From positions 1 to 64,000 of the forward strand of contig JANQJD010000014.1 in NCBI GenBank assembly GCA_028281845.1: a DNA stretch of 64,000 bases, in the 5' to 3' direction. The first letter of the stretch is position 1; each line of letters begins with the position of its first letter. The position numbers and the translations under genes are program-made. Of the stretch, positions 56,787 to 64,000 are shown piece after piece. Origin of the DNA: Rhodospirillales bacterium. Lineage in GTDB: Bacteria > Pseudomonadota > Alphaproteobacteria > Rhodospirillales > Rhodospirillaceae. The notes under the pieces are model-generated. The model searched no databases and was not told where the DNA came from. It saw nothing but the letters and a program-made list of their open reading frames with translations.

Positions 56787-57305
56787 ATGTTACCTGTGGC
56801 GGATGGAATATACACATTGCATTATGAGAAAATAGTAGAAGACGCATTGCGGCGTGTTGTACGAGAGGTTTTGGCCATTACTGAACAGCATGGCCTGCCG
56901 GGTCTCCACCATTTTTACATTACGTTTCGCACCTGTTATCCAGGTGTCGTCATTGCCCGTCATTTGCTAGAACGTTACCCTGAGGAAATGACCATCGTCC
57001 TGCAGAACCAGTTTTGGGGCCTTGAAGTGGGTGAATCGAACTTTACCGTCACATTGTCATTCAACAGACTGAATGAGAGGTTGCAAGTGCCGTTCGCTGC
57101 CATCACCGCCTTCGCGGATCCCTCTGCAAAATTTGGTCTACAATTCACTGTTGAGAGTAGCCATGAATCCTTATCACCGGCCCTAGAGGAGTCCAGGGAA
57201 GATGCCCGTATTTTGCTAGGAAGAAGTGGTGTTGAGCAGAGCAAGGAGGATTGGGAGAAAATGGGTAAAGTTATTGCTCTTGATGCATTTAGAAAAAAAA
57301 AATAA
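56787..57305 (+). CDS. sspB: SspB-type ClpXP adaptor
   Basis: The product (172 residues from ATG 56787) has the alpha-type SspB domain: YEKIVEDALRRVVREVL, GLPGLHHFYITFRT, PEEMTIVLQNQFWGLEV, and VPFAAITAFADPSAKFGLQF. The C-terminal ALDAFRKKK resembles the ClpX-binding tail. SspB delivers ssrA-tagged proteins to ClpXP and reads the N-terminal part of the tag. It lies just downstream of ssrA, a functional pairing. The frame is open to a TTG at 56706, but those residues are low complexity and adjoin the tmRNA end. Confidence 0.9.
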   Translation: MLPVADGIYTLHYEKIVEDALRRVVREVLAITEQHGLPGLHHFYITFRTCYPGVVIARHLLERYPEEMTIVLQNQFWGLEVGESNFTVTLSFNRLNERLQVPFAAITAFADPSAKFGLQFTVESSHESLSPALEESREDARILLGRSGVEQSKEDWEKMGKVIALDAFRKKK

Positions 57306-57368
57306 TATTGCCAATAATAGAAATTCAGATAAAGGCCTGACGCAAAAGTCTCTAGAGAGGATCCTAAC

Positions 57369-59000
57369 ATGATCGATGCCGCGTTCGCAGAGATTTTTCC
57401 GCTGAGCGCAGACACAACGACCTATACAAGACTCACTACTGATTATGTGTCAACCGCTCGTTTCAGTGGTAATGAGATTTTGACTATTGCTCCAGAAGGG
57501 TTGCGCCTCCTCGCACGTGAAGCGATGCGTAATATCGCACACTTTCTACGGCCCACACACCTAGCAAAGCTCCGCGCGATTGTCGAGGACACAGAGGCCT
57601 CCGCTAATGATCGGTTCGTTGCTCTTGAGATGCTCAAGAATGCCAACGTCGCTGCAAGCGGCGTATTGCCCTTGTGCCAGGACACAGGAACTGCTCTCAT
57701 CATGGGGAAGAAGGGAAACCGCGTCTTCACAGATGGCAACGACGCTATGCAGCTTACTGCTGGTGTAGCAGACACGTATACTAGTAATAATCTACGTTAT
57801 TCACAAATGGCACCTCTCTCGGTATACAACGAGATCAATACTGGGAATAATCTGCCTGCCCAAATCGAATTATCTGCTATACAGGGAGATCATTACAATT
57901 TTCTTTTTATGGCTAAAGGTGGCGGTTCCGCTAATAAAACCTATCTTTACCAACAGACAAAGGCTGTCCTGACTCCCGCGAGTCTTCTGCAATTTTTATC
58001 AGAACAAGTAAGGAACATTGGGACAGCGGCCTGTCCACCTTACTATCTGGCCATAGCCATTGGGGGTACATCTGCTGAGCTGTGTCTCAAAGCAGTCAAA
58101 CTAGCCTCTGCCCGCTACCTAGACAATCTACCAGTCAGCGGCTCACAATATGGTCATGCCTTCCGCGACCAGGAGCTGGAATCGCAGGTCCTCGAGATGA
58201 CTCGCCAAGTAGGGCTAGGAGCACAATTCGGCGGCAAGTACTTCTGTCATGAGGTACGAGTCATTCGCCTTCCACGTCACGGTGCCTCCCTTCCGATCGG
58301 CATTGGTGTTTCATGTTCGGCTGATCGGCAAGCTCTGGCCAGAATTGGGGCGGCAGGCATTGAACTGGAACAGCTCGAAACTGATCCAGCGCGATTTTTC
58401 CCAGACGTCCGGGAAGATAAACTGTCAGACACACCTGTGCACATCGATCTGACAAGGCCTATGGATGAAATACGCCGTGTTCTGTCCCAGTGTCCTGTTA
58501 AGACACGCGTGTCACTGAGCGGTCCAATGGTTGTGGCCCGGGACATTGCTCATGCGAGGCTGCAGGAAAGGTTGGAGAGAGGAGAGGCTTTACCTGATTA
58601 TTTCAGGCAGATGGCTATTTACTATGCCGGTCCCGCAAAGACTCCTGCTGGCGCAGCTTCAGGTTCTTTTGGTCCCACCACAGCCGGCCGGATGGATTCG
58701 TACGTTGATTTGTTCCAAGCTCACGGCGGTTCAATGGTCATGATTGCCAAGGGCAATCGCTCCCCTGCGGTGACAGTGGCTTGCCGCAAGTATGGTGGAT
58801 TCTATCTTGGCTCCATTGGTGGGGTAGCCGCCCAGCTTGCGCAGCAATCTATCCGTAAAGTTGAAGTATTGGAATACCCAGAACTTGGCATGGAAGCAAT
58901 ATGGCGCATTGAAGTCGAAAACTTCCCTGCCTTTGTCGTCATTGATGACAAAGGTAATGATTTTTTTTCGACTCTCAGCGCTGCACAACCAAAATGGTGA
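57369..59000 (+). CDS. fumA: Fumarate hydratase class I (Fe-S type)
   Basis: The 543-residue enzyme interconverts fumarate and malate with a 4Fe-4S cluster. Cluster and substrate blocks include [70 protein letters not shown] and [16 protein letters not shown]. The N- and C-terminal domains are fused in one chain as in FumA/FumB. It relies on the SUF system for its cluster. It is followed by a palindromic terminator. Confidence 0.95.
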   Translation: MIDAAFAEIFPLSADTTTYTRLTTDYVSTARFSGNEILTIAPEGLRLLAREAMRNIAHFLRPTHLAKLRAIVEDTEASANDRFVALEMLKNANVAASGVLPLCQDTGTALIMGKKGNRVFTDGNDAMQLTAGVADTYTSNNLRYSQMAPLSVYNEINTGNNLPAQIELSAIQGDHYNFLFMAKGGGSANKTYLYQQTKAVLTPASLLQFLSEQVRNIGTAACPPYYLAIAIGGTSAELCLKAVKLASARYLDNLPVSGSQYGHAFRDQELESQVLEMTRQVGLGAQFGGKYFCHEVRVIRLPRHGASLPIGIGVSCSADRQALARIGAAGIELEQLETDPARFFPDVREDKLSDTPVHIDLTRPMDEIRRVLSQCPVKTRVSLSGPMVVARDIAHARLQERLERGEALPDYFRQMAIYYAGPAKTPAGAASGSFGPTTAGRMDSYVDLFQAHGGSMVMIAKGNRSPAVTVACRKYGGFYLGSIGGVAAQLAQQSIRKVEVLEYPELGMEAIWRIEVENFPAFVVIDDKGNDFFSTLSAAQPKW

Positions 59001-59044
59001 GGGATGATTTAGGGGGGTAAATCCTATTGGATGAGTGTGGGGAT

Positions 59045-59068
59045 CCCTCCCCTGCATGCAGGGGAGGG
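59045..59068. terminator. Perfect 24-bp palindrome between convergent fumA and proA
   Basis: CCCTCCCCTGCA is followed directly by its reverse complement TGCAGGGGAGGG. It sits between two convergent genes and likely serves as a two-way terminator. No T tract follows on either side. Confidence 0.6.
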
Positions 59069-59090
59069 TATGTTATCCAGGGATATTATA

Positions 59091-60398
59091 TTACGGGCGG
59101 ATCTGGCCACTTCCACGAATCTTGTACTTAAAACTTGTCAGCTGTTCTACCCCAATTGGGCCACGCACATGCAGTTTACCTGTAGAGATCCCAATCTCAG
59201 CTCCCATACCGAACTCTCCCCCATCGGCAAATTGCGTCGAAGCATTGTGTAGGGTGATCGCTGAGTCCACTTTCGTCATGAAACGCTCTGCGGCGACGAC
59301 ATCCTCTGTGAGAATCGCGTCTGTGTGATGGGAACCGTATGTGTTAATATGGTCTATGGCTTCGTCCAGATCGGCCACTATTTTCACTGAGAGAATAGCC
59401 TCTAGGTATTCGCTCTTCCAGTCGTCTTCTGTGGCAACAAGAGCACGCGATTCTAGCGCGCGCGTCTCTGGACAACCGCGAATTTCACATCCGACCATGA
59501 TTAAATCGCTCAGAATCGCAGGCAGCATCGTTTTCGCAACAGCCCTGTCTACCAGAAGTGTTTCAGTGGCCCCGCAAATGCCCGTGCGTCGCATCTTCGC
59601 ATTGAGAATAACACTCCTGGCCTTTGTTATGTTGGCAGCTGTATGAACATAAGTGTGGCAGATACCCTCAAGACTCTGGAAAAGAGGAACTTTACTTTCT
59701 ATCATAAGGCGTTTTATCAAAGATTTTCCACCACGAGGGACTATGATATCAATAATACCGACCATACGCAGCATCATACCTACAGCTTCCCTATCAGTTG
59801 TCGGTACCATCTGCAGCGCATCGTTTGGCAGCCCAGCTGCTGTCAGCCCTTCGGCCAAGCAGGCTATGATAGTTTGTGAGGAGGAAAAGCTTTCTGAACC
59901 ACACCTTAATAGTGCAGCGTTACCTGCTTTGAGGCACAATCCCCCCGCATCGGCAGTGACATTAGGGCGCGACTCATAAATGATGCCAATCACACCCAGA
60001 GGTACGCGTACTTTACTGATCCGCAGGCCATTAGGGCGAGTCCATTCGCCCAAAACGCTTCCGATTGGGTCTGGAAGAGCGGCAATGGCCTCAAGCCCCT
60101 GCGCCATTGCTTCGATGCGCCCCTCATTGAGCAACAGACGATCTCTCATTGATTGAGAAAGTTCTTGTGCAGATTCCATGTCAATTGCATTAGCAGAGGT
60201 AATAAGAGACGATCTTGATCGTAAAACACGAGCAGCAACTATTAAAGCCCTATCTTTAGATGTTCTTGGTGTTTGTGCCAGGATTAGAGCAGAATTCCTG
60301 GCGCGATTTCCCATGGCGACCATCGTAGTAGCTATAGCATGGGTACCAACATCCTCGCCCCTTGCAGCGGGATCGGCAGGAAAAACACTAACCTGCAT
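59091..60398 (-). CDS. proA: Gamma-glutamyl phosphate reductase
   Basis: The 435-residue enzyme catalyses the second step of proline synthesis. It has VPLGVIGIIYESRPNVTADAGGLCLKAGNAALLRCGSE in the cofactor region, the catalytic cysteine in KMRRTGICGATETLLVD, and the C-terminal GAEIGISTGKLHVRGPIGVEQLTSFKY. It appears intact. Its usual partner proB is not intact upstream; a possible trace of the ProB C-terminus precedes it. Confidence 0.95.
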   Translation of the reverse strand: MQVSVFPADPAARGEDVGTHAIATTMVAMGNRARNSALILAQTPRTSKDRALIVAARVLRSRSSLITSANAIDMESAQELSQSMRDRLLLNEGRIEAMAQGLEAIAALPDPIGSVLGEWTRPNGLRISKVRVPLGVIGIIYESRPNVTADAGGLCLKAGNAALLRCGSESFSSSQTIIACLAEGLTAAGLPNDALQMVPTTDREAVGMMLRMVGIIDIIVPRGGKSLIKRLMIESKVPLFQSLEGICHTYVHTAANITKARSVILNAKMRRTGICGATETLLVDRAVAKTMLPAILSDLIMVGCEIRGCPETRALESRALVATEDDWKSEYLEAILSVKIVADLDEAIDHINTYGSHHTDAILTEDVVAAERFMTKVDSAITLHNASTQFADGGEFGMGAEIGISTGKLHVRGPIGVEQLTSFKYKIRGSGQIRP

Positions 60399-60408
60399 TC
60401 TGTATTCC

Positions 60409-60615
60409 TTAGGTCTTCCTGATCATCGACACGATCTGAGAGTAACGAAGAAAAAAGCCCAACGCTATAGAGATTTCAGAGATATGCCGGCAGATGGCAA
60501 TACCCTCTCCACGGGGGGGATACCTGGCGTGACAGTCGGCTTTCTGCCTTATGATTCTTCTCCTGTCGTTCACTGCTATCTCAATCCTGGGTTCCTGACT
60601 CAACTCCATGCACAA
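60409..60615 (-). pseudogene. Possible proB C-terminal trace
   Basis: Immediately upstream of proA a minus frame ends with RHISEISIALGFFLRYSQIV. This resembles the PUA-domain end of glutamate 5-kinase (a SxEI-xxILGYR-xxEIVHRDD pattern). A one-base shift yields a further DRVDDQE. proB directly precedes proA in many alphaproteobacteria, so position agrees. The match is short and I could not extend it upstream, so the identity is tentative. Confidence 0.28.
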
Positions 60616-60965
60616 AGGGCATAGGCGTTTTCTGAGAGAAGTTTGCTTTATATTTTATTTTTTGGAATAGCCTCAGATAGCCTCAGGGGAGGCAATGACA
60701 TTAACATCCTGATTATCAGCTGATTATGAGGCAGGCATGCCTGTGGCATGGGAGACTCGTGCCAGGTGAATGCCATCCGGCATATGGAAAGCTGTGCCGG
60801 TCGGCTCAAGTAGCCTGAAAGTAGCCTGTATGAAGGCAAGCAGCCTGTAGAGGGTCCAAGCCGAGCACTACGGCAAGCATCCACTCAGTGGGTAAAACGA
60901 CTGGCCGAGGAATCCTGCACAATCATGACGTAAGGTTTGCGCGGCCAGAGTTTTGCTATTATAAA
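60616..60965. other. Noncoding stretch between proA and the mrcA relic
   Basis: No gene is recognisable. There is a perfect 10-bp duplication (ATAGCCTCAG, 60667-60686) and an 11-bp near-perfect one (AAGTAGCCTGA/T, 60808-60829), with further AGCCTG copies. It probably contains the junction of a deletion that removed most of mrcA and neighbours. Confidence 0.5.
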
Positions 60966-61386
60966 TTTTAAAATACCTTCTTAAAGAGAGTTTCCTTAAG
61001 CTTATGTTCCAGTGAAACATCACTGGTTAAAAAAAATTCTTCGCCACTTGCTGCGTGATTGTGGATGCCCCCATGGGTTCGGGCTTTGTACCGTAATGTT
61101 GAATGTTGATTGAGGATTCCCATGAAGTCTACTGTAAAGATAGGAAGGCCTTGGGAAACTGCAGTGGTAGGACTGCTAAGGGGGTAACGACGCGTTTTTC
61201 CGTCGTGTATTCGCAAGCTGCCGTCACCAGCGTAAACACGAGTGGTGAGGTGACAGAAGGTGAAGGTTCGTAGTTTGTAAGCTGACGAGAGTCGGGTAAG
61301 TCGTGACTGTATCCACGGAGTATATATGAAAGAATAGACACCGCTCCGAGCAGCAGACTGAGCAGGATGCGCAGGAACTGAGCCAT
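60966..61386 (-). pseudogene. mrcA: Penicillin-binding protein 1A (mrcA) relic, truncated and frameshifted
   Basis: The first part of PBP1A can be read in alternating frames. It starts MAQFLRILLSLLLGAVSILS (membrane anchor), then HDLPDSRQLTNYEP, TTRVYAGDGSL in a second frame, EYTTEKRVVTPLAVLPLQFPKAFLSLQ back in the first, and SGEEFFLTSDVSLEHKLKET in the second. That corresponds to the family order DLPDYxxLxxYEP, TRVYAGDG, EYATEKRVFVPI, VAKNFLLTSDVSLERKLKE. The transglycosylase and transpeptidase domains are gone: only about 150 of about 800 codons remain. It lies just after amiC, the conserved order in alphaproteobacteria. Confidence 0.88.
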
Positions 61387-61542
61387 GTCTCTGTCCTCGG
61401 AAAATCTCAATGCCTAGACTCATGACGGAAAAGGGGAAGGAGCAGGCGCGCCGCTTGAAATCTGCCTTCTGTCTACTGGGACTCATGCCGGCCGATGAGA
61501 ATTGATAGGATAGCAGTCTCTGACGAGTATTGGCGCCCCTAC

Positions 61543-62817
61543 TTAGAGCGGGCTCATATGACGTTTTTTAAAATAGTCATCTATTGCTCGTACCATAGCG
61601 GCGCTGAGTTGAGCCCGATATCCCGGTTGGTGGAGGAGTTTTTCTTCTTTAGGATGAGAGAGATAACCCATCTCCAGCAGTATCGCTGGGACAGCTGGAG
61701 CCTTCAATACGGCAAATCCGGCAAAGCGATGAGTTTTTGGTAAAAGCCGAATTTCTCGCCGAAGCTCGCGTGTAAAAGCACTTGCTAGCTGCGCTGAATG
61801 GTTTATTGTTTCCCGCTGTACGAGATCTATCAGGATATTAGCAACATCACGGGATTCTCGCGAAAGATCGACACCACCAATAAGATCTGCTCTGTTTTCC
61901 CTCTCTGCCAAGGCAGCTGCCTCCTGGTCAGAAGCTTCCTCAGATAAGGTGTAGACAGAGAGACCACAGATTTCAGGAGTCCCAATTGCATCGGCATGAA
62001 TAGAAATGAAAAGATCGGCATTGTGAGCGCGGGCACTCGCCACACGCTCACGCAAAGCAACAAAAGTGTCGTCTTCACGTGTGAGAATCACAGTGTAGCG
62101 ATTCGTGCTCAATAGTTTCTCACGTAGTTCAAGAGCCATGGCCAGGGTGATGTGTTTTTCAAAAATACCACTCACTCCAGTCGCACCTGGGTCAGCACCA
62201 CCATGTCCAGGATCTAATACAATTTTATGTTTTTTTTCTTTTTGCAGAAAGACAGGTGGTAATGGTGGTAAAGGAATATTTTTAAATTCTGAAAGATGAT
62301 TCAGTGAGAAGAAGAATGTTGTGTTTCCATGAGGGACACGCCGCGGCAAGGACGACCAATCTCTACTGAGGAGCTGAGCACCACCCATGCGGCCGACTCC
62401 TGGTATGCGTATGCGTCGATCGTTTTCTGCCAGATCAACCACTAGCCGCCAGCTATGCGGCTGATTCGGAGAGAGTATAAAAGTCTTGGTGACAACAGCC
62501 GGCCTACTCATCTCCAGCACAATATGGGCTGGAACAGAGTTGTGATAGCGATACCTGTGAATGACACCAGCACCTGTCCCTGAAATATGGGGAAGACTCC
62601 ATGTAATATTTCCTAGATTGACCACTATCTTTTTCGATGGTACGTCGATGGGTTGAGCGAATGATACGTTAATTTCTTTCGAAAGATCGACAACAAAACG
62701 AGTATGATCGCCATGATGAGCTATACGTACAGCCGTTGCCTCTGCAGCAGGGACGGCGTGCTCTTCAGAGGCCCAGGCGAGAGAGATAAAAGCGCACAGG
62801 ACAGCTGCTAAGAACAT
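61543..62817 (-). CDS. amiC: N-acetylmuramoyl-L-alanine amidase (AmiC type)
   Basis: The 424-residue periplasmic enzyme cleaves peptide stems from peptidoglycan. It has a signal peptide (MFLAAVLCAFISLAWA), an AMIN-like domain (about 30-140) and the zinc amidase_3 domain. Zinc ligands are in KIVLDPGHGGADPGATG (His), a following glutamate (IFEKH), and FISIHADA (His); the catalytic glutamate lies in ILLEMGYLSHPKEE. It is intact although the next gene, mrcA, is a relic. Confidence 0.93.
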   Translation of the reverse strand: MFLAAVLCAFISLAWASEEHAVPAAEATAVRIAHHGDHTRFVVDLSKEINVSFAQPIDVPSKKIVVNLGNITWSLPHISGTGAGVIHRYRYHNSVPAHIVLEMSRPAVVTKTFILSPNQPHSWRLVVDLAENDRRIRIPGVGRMGGAQLLSRDWSSLPRRVPHGNTTFFFSLNHLSEFKNIPLPPLPPVFLQKEKKHKIVLDPGHGGADPGATGVSGIFEKHITLAMALELREKLLSTNRYTVILTREDDTFVALRERVASARAHNADLFISIHADAIGTPEICGLSVYTLSEEASDQEAAALAERENRADLIGGVDLSRESRDVANILIDLVQRETINHSAQLASAFTRELRREIRLLPKTHRFAGFAVLKAPAVPAILLEMGYLSHPKEEKLLHQPGYRAQLSAAMVRAIDDYFKKRHMSPL

Positions 62818-62913
62818 TACCTCCTCAGAGGGAGTTTTCTATCTGGTAGACTGGTAGAAATTATACAGAGATAACATCATTGAGTTATTTTTTTAAAAGT
62901 TTTATGAAATGTT

Positions 62914-62940
62914 GTTCTCCTCTCAGGAGAGAGCTGAGAA
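62914..62940 (-). terminator. Hairpin downstream of the hydrolase gene
   Basis: On the plus strand TTCTC and CTCTC pair with GAGAG and GAGAA around AGGAG-type sequence. It lies just past the stop of the leftward hydrolase gene. The stem is imperfect and the T tract weak. Confidence 0.35.
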
Positions 62941-62942
62941 TT

Positions 62943-63722
62943 TTATTTTTCTATCGATTCTATTAAATCTGCGGCAATTTTTAGAATCTTTTCCAGATCC
63001 TGTGGCCTAGAGAGGCGATGGTTTCCGTCTTTTATTATTGTTGTGGTGATGTTAGGAAATGCTATTTTTTCTTGCAGTCGCAGCGCTGTTTGCCAGGGAA
63101 CCTCCCTGTCCTCCAGACCATGGATAAGGCGAATCGGACATGTCACCGCAATGCGATCCTTGAGTAACAAATGTTTGCGGCCATCTGCAATCAGTGCCTG
63201 AGTGATGTAATATGGATCCCCGTGGTTTGGGTTAGGCAGTCTGAGGGTGCGACGACTGCTGAGCTCTTCCCGCTGTGCATGGGAGAGTCTGCGCCAGATG
63301 ACGTCTTCTGTGAAGTCAACGGCAACGGCAATTCCGAGAAAGCCAGCAACACGTACCGGCCACTTTAGGGCCGCTAACAGAGCCACCCAGCCGCCTATAC
63401 TGGAACCAATCAGCACTTGTGGACCGTTTGTCAGTTTTTCAAGCACGGCACCTGTATCACCGACCCATCTCCCTACTGTTCCATCGTAAAAATTACCAGA
63501 TGATTGGCCGTGACCAAAGCAGTCAAAGCGCACAAACGCTCGTTCTTGTGCCTGGCACCAACGCTCCAGACAAACTGCTTTTGCGCCTGTCATGTTTGAC
63601 ATCCAACCGTGAATAAAGACGATTCCTGGGGAACGCCCTGTACTTTTATAGTAAGCAATTGTGGAACCGTCCTGGCGACGTAAGATTTTGGGTGATAGCA
63701 ATGGCGATCCTTCCGTACTCAT
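62943..63722 (-). CDS. Alpha/beta-hydrolase, ABHD10/serine-esterase-like
   Basis: The 259-residue protein has GIVFIHGWMSNMTGAKA, RFDCFGHGQSSGNF, the nucleophile serine in VLIGSSIGGWVALLAAL, the acid in IHGLEDREVPW and the histidine in KDGNHRLSRPQDL. The arrangement resembles ABHD10-like thioesterases and esterases. The substrate is unknown. It is divergent from the glycosyltransferase gene at the right edge. Confidence 0.85.
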   Translation of the reverse strand: MSTEGSPLLSPKILRRQDGSTIAYYKSTGRSPGIVFIHGWMSNMTGAKAVCLERWCQAQERAFVRFDCFGHGQSSGNFYDGTVGRWVGDTGAVLEKLTNGPQVLIGSSIGGWVALLAALKWPVRVAGFLGIAVAVDFTEDVIWRRLSHAQREELSSRRTLRLPNPNHGDPYYITQALIADGRKHLLLKDRIAVTCPIRLIHGLEDREVPWQTALRLQEKIAFPNITTTIIKDGNHRLSRPQDLEKILKIAADLIESIEK

Positions 63723-63738
63723 CCGTAGTCAGAAGTGC

Positions 63739-63754
63739 GTATATTTGTATATTT
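63739..63754. repeat. Perfect 8-bp tandem duplication
   Basis: GTATATTT is doubled in the 49-bp divergent gap before the glycosyltransferase gene. Confidence 0.85.
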
Positions 63755-63771
63755 CTTGAGGATAGCACTTT

Positions 63772-64000
63772 ATGCCTCGAACAAAACCGATCGTGCTGCA
63801 GATCCTACCACGTCTGGTGACTGGTGGAGTGGAGCGTGGAACTATTGATATAGCGCTAGCTTTGCAAGCGGCAGACTGTATCCCGTTAGTCGTTTCGTAC
63901 GGTGGTCCTATGGTCTCTGAGTTGGAGCAGGCTGGGATTGAACACATTACGATGCCTGTTCACTCGAAAAACCCATTCCTCATGCAGCTCAATACTGAGC
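63772..64000 (+). CDS. Glycosyltransferase family 4, N-terminal part (cut by window end)
   Basis: Seventy-six codons are visible from ATG 63772 and the frame stays open at the right edge. The protein begins MPRTKPIVLQILPRLVTGGV and continues ERGTIDIALALQAADCIPLV, then SYGGPMVSELEQAGIEH. This is the usual start of GT4 glycosyltransferases, with the glycine-rich acceptor loop GGVERG and the second-strand GGPMVSELEQAG. It probably takes part in lipopolysaccharide or capsule synthesis; the sugar is unknown. GAGGATAG precedes the start. Confidence 0.82.
   Translation, partial: MPRTKPIVLQILPRLVTGGVERGTIDIALALQAADCIPLVVSYGGPMVSELEQAGIEHITMPVHSKNPFLMQLNTE

Noticed and set aside
60178..60624. 148-codon plus-strand frame
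   Set aside because: The first half lies antisense to the well-conserved proA; the rest has no recognisable domain.
61129..61410. 93-codon minus frame as a small membrane protein
   Set aside because: It matches the start of PBP1A and loses the match by frameshift; better explained as a pseudogene.

Overview
The window reads as chromosome of an alphaproteobacterium, most like the Rhodospirillales, with a genome that is eroding. Alphaproteobacterial marks are a circularly permuted tmRNA gene followed by an alpha-type SspB, the complex I accessory subunit NDUFA12, an IalB-family protein, a Rhodobacter-type PmtA, a DUF2155 relic and a CarD-like regulator. Base composition looks near 50% GC, but gene density is lower than usual. 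Several gaps hold recognisable gene corpses, and many gaps carry short perfect tandem duplications. This suggests relaxed selection, for example in a host-associated lineage; that lifestyle is an inference.

Layout. 0-9 kb: ferredoxin fdxA, carD-like regulator, nucleotidyltransferase, GT39 and PAP2 membrane enzymes, a FolM-like reductase with folB, then an in-frame PgsA-MobB fusion with moaD and moaE. 9-18 kb: gltB and gltD, the RNase P RNA with a clear promoter, and a hybrid histidine kinase. 18-27 kb: hbd, ialB, and a leftward SUF iron-sulfur operon in the order Rrf2 regulator-sufB-C-D-S-U-T-A, with a readable promoter and candidate operator. 27-36 kb: cobU, zapE, a 1136-residue AsmA-like protein, glnE, dnaB. 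37-43 kb: an alanine racemase relic, mlaE-mlaF, pmtA, marC, cobC and cbiB. 43-49 kb: argF, argD, plsC, ftsE-ftsX, a DUF3426 protein, a HAD phosphatase. 50-56 kb: cytochrome b561, NDUFA12, two MCE (MlaD-like) genes, a multiply frameshifted DUF2155 relic, aroQ, cupin, hydrolase, thpR, rluB. 56-64 kb: two-piece tmRNA, sspB, class I fumarase, proA, a truncated frameshifted PBP1A relic beside an intact amiC, a hydrolase and the start of a GT4 glycosyltransferase.

How the genes work together. Nitrogen assimilation (gltBD, glnE), arginine and proline synthesis (argD, argF, proA), molybdopterin (moaD, moaE, mobB), late cobalamin assembly (cobU, cobC, cbiB), Fe-S assembly (suf) and envelope lipid handling (plsC, pgsA, pmtA, mlaDEF) are kept. 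Peptidoglycan-linked functions look weakened: alr and mrcA are relics here, while amiC and ftsEX remain. Genes usually expected next to those present (uvrC by pgsA, proB by proA, and aat/accC/accB between DUF2155 and aroQ) are absent or reduced to traces.

I see no CRISPR array, phage, transposase or defence island. The most unusual features are the PgsA-MobB fusion, the dense short tandem duplications, the decayed cell-wall genes, the short tmRNA tag ANDNEMALAA, and an altered ABC signature (LSCGQ) in FtsE.
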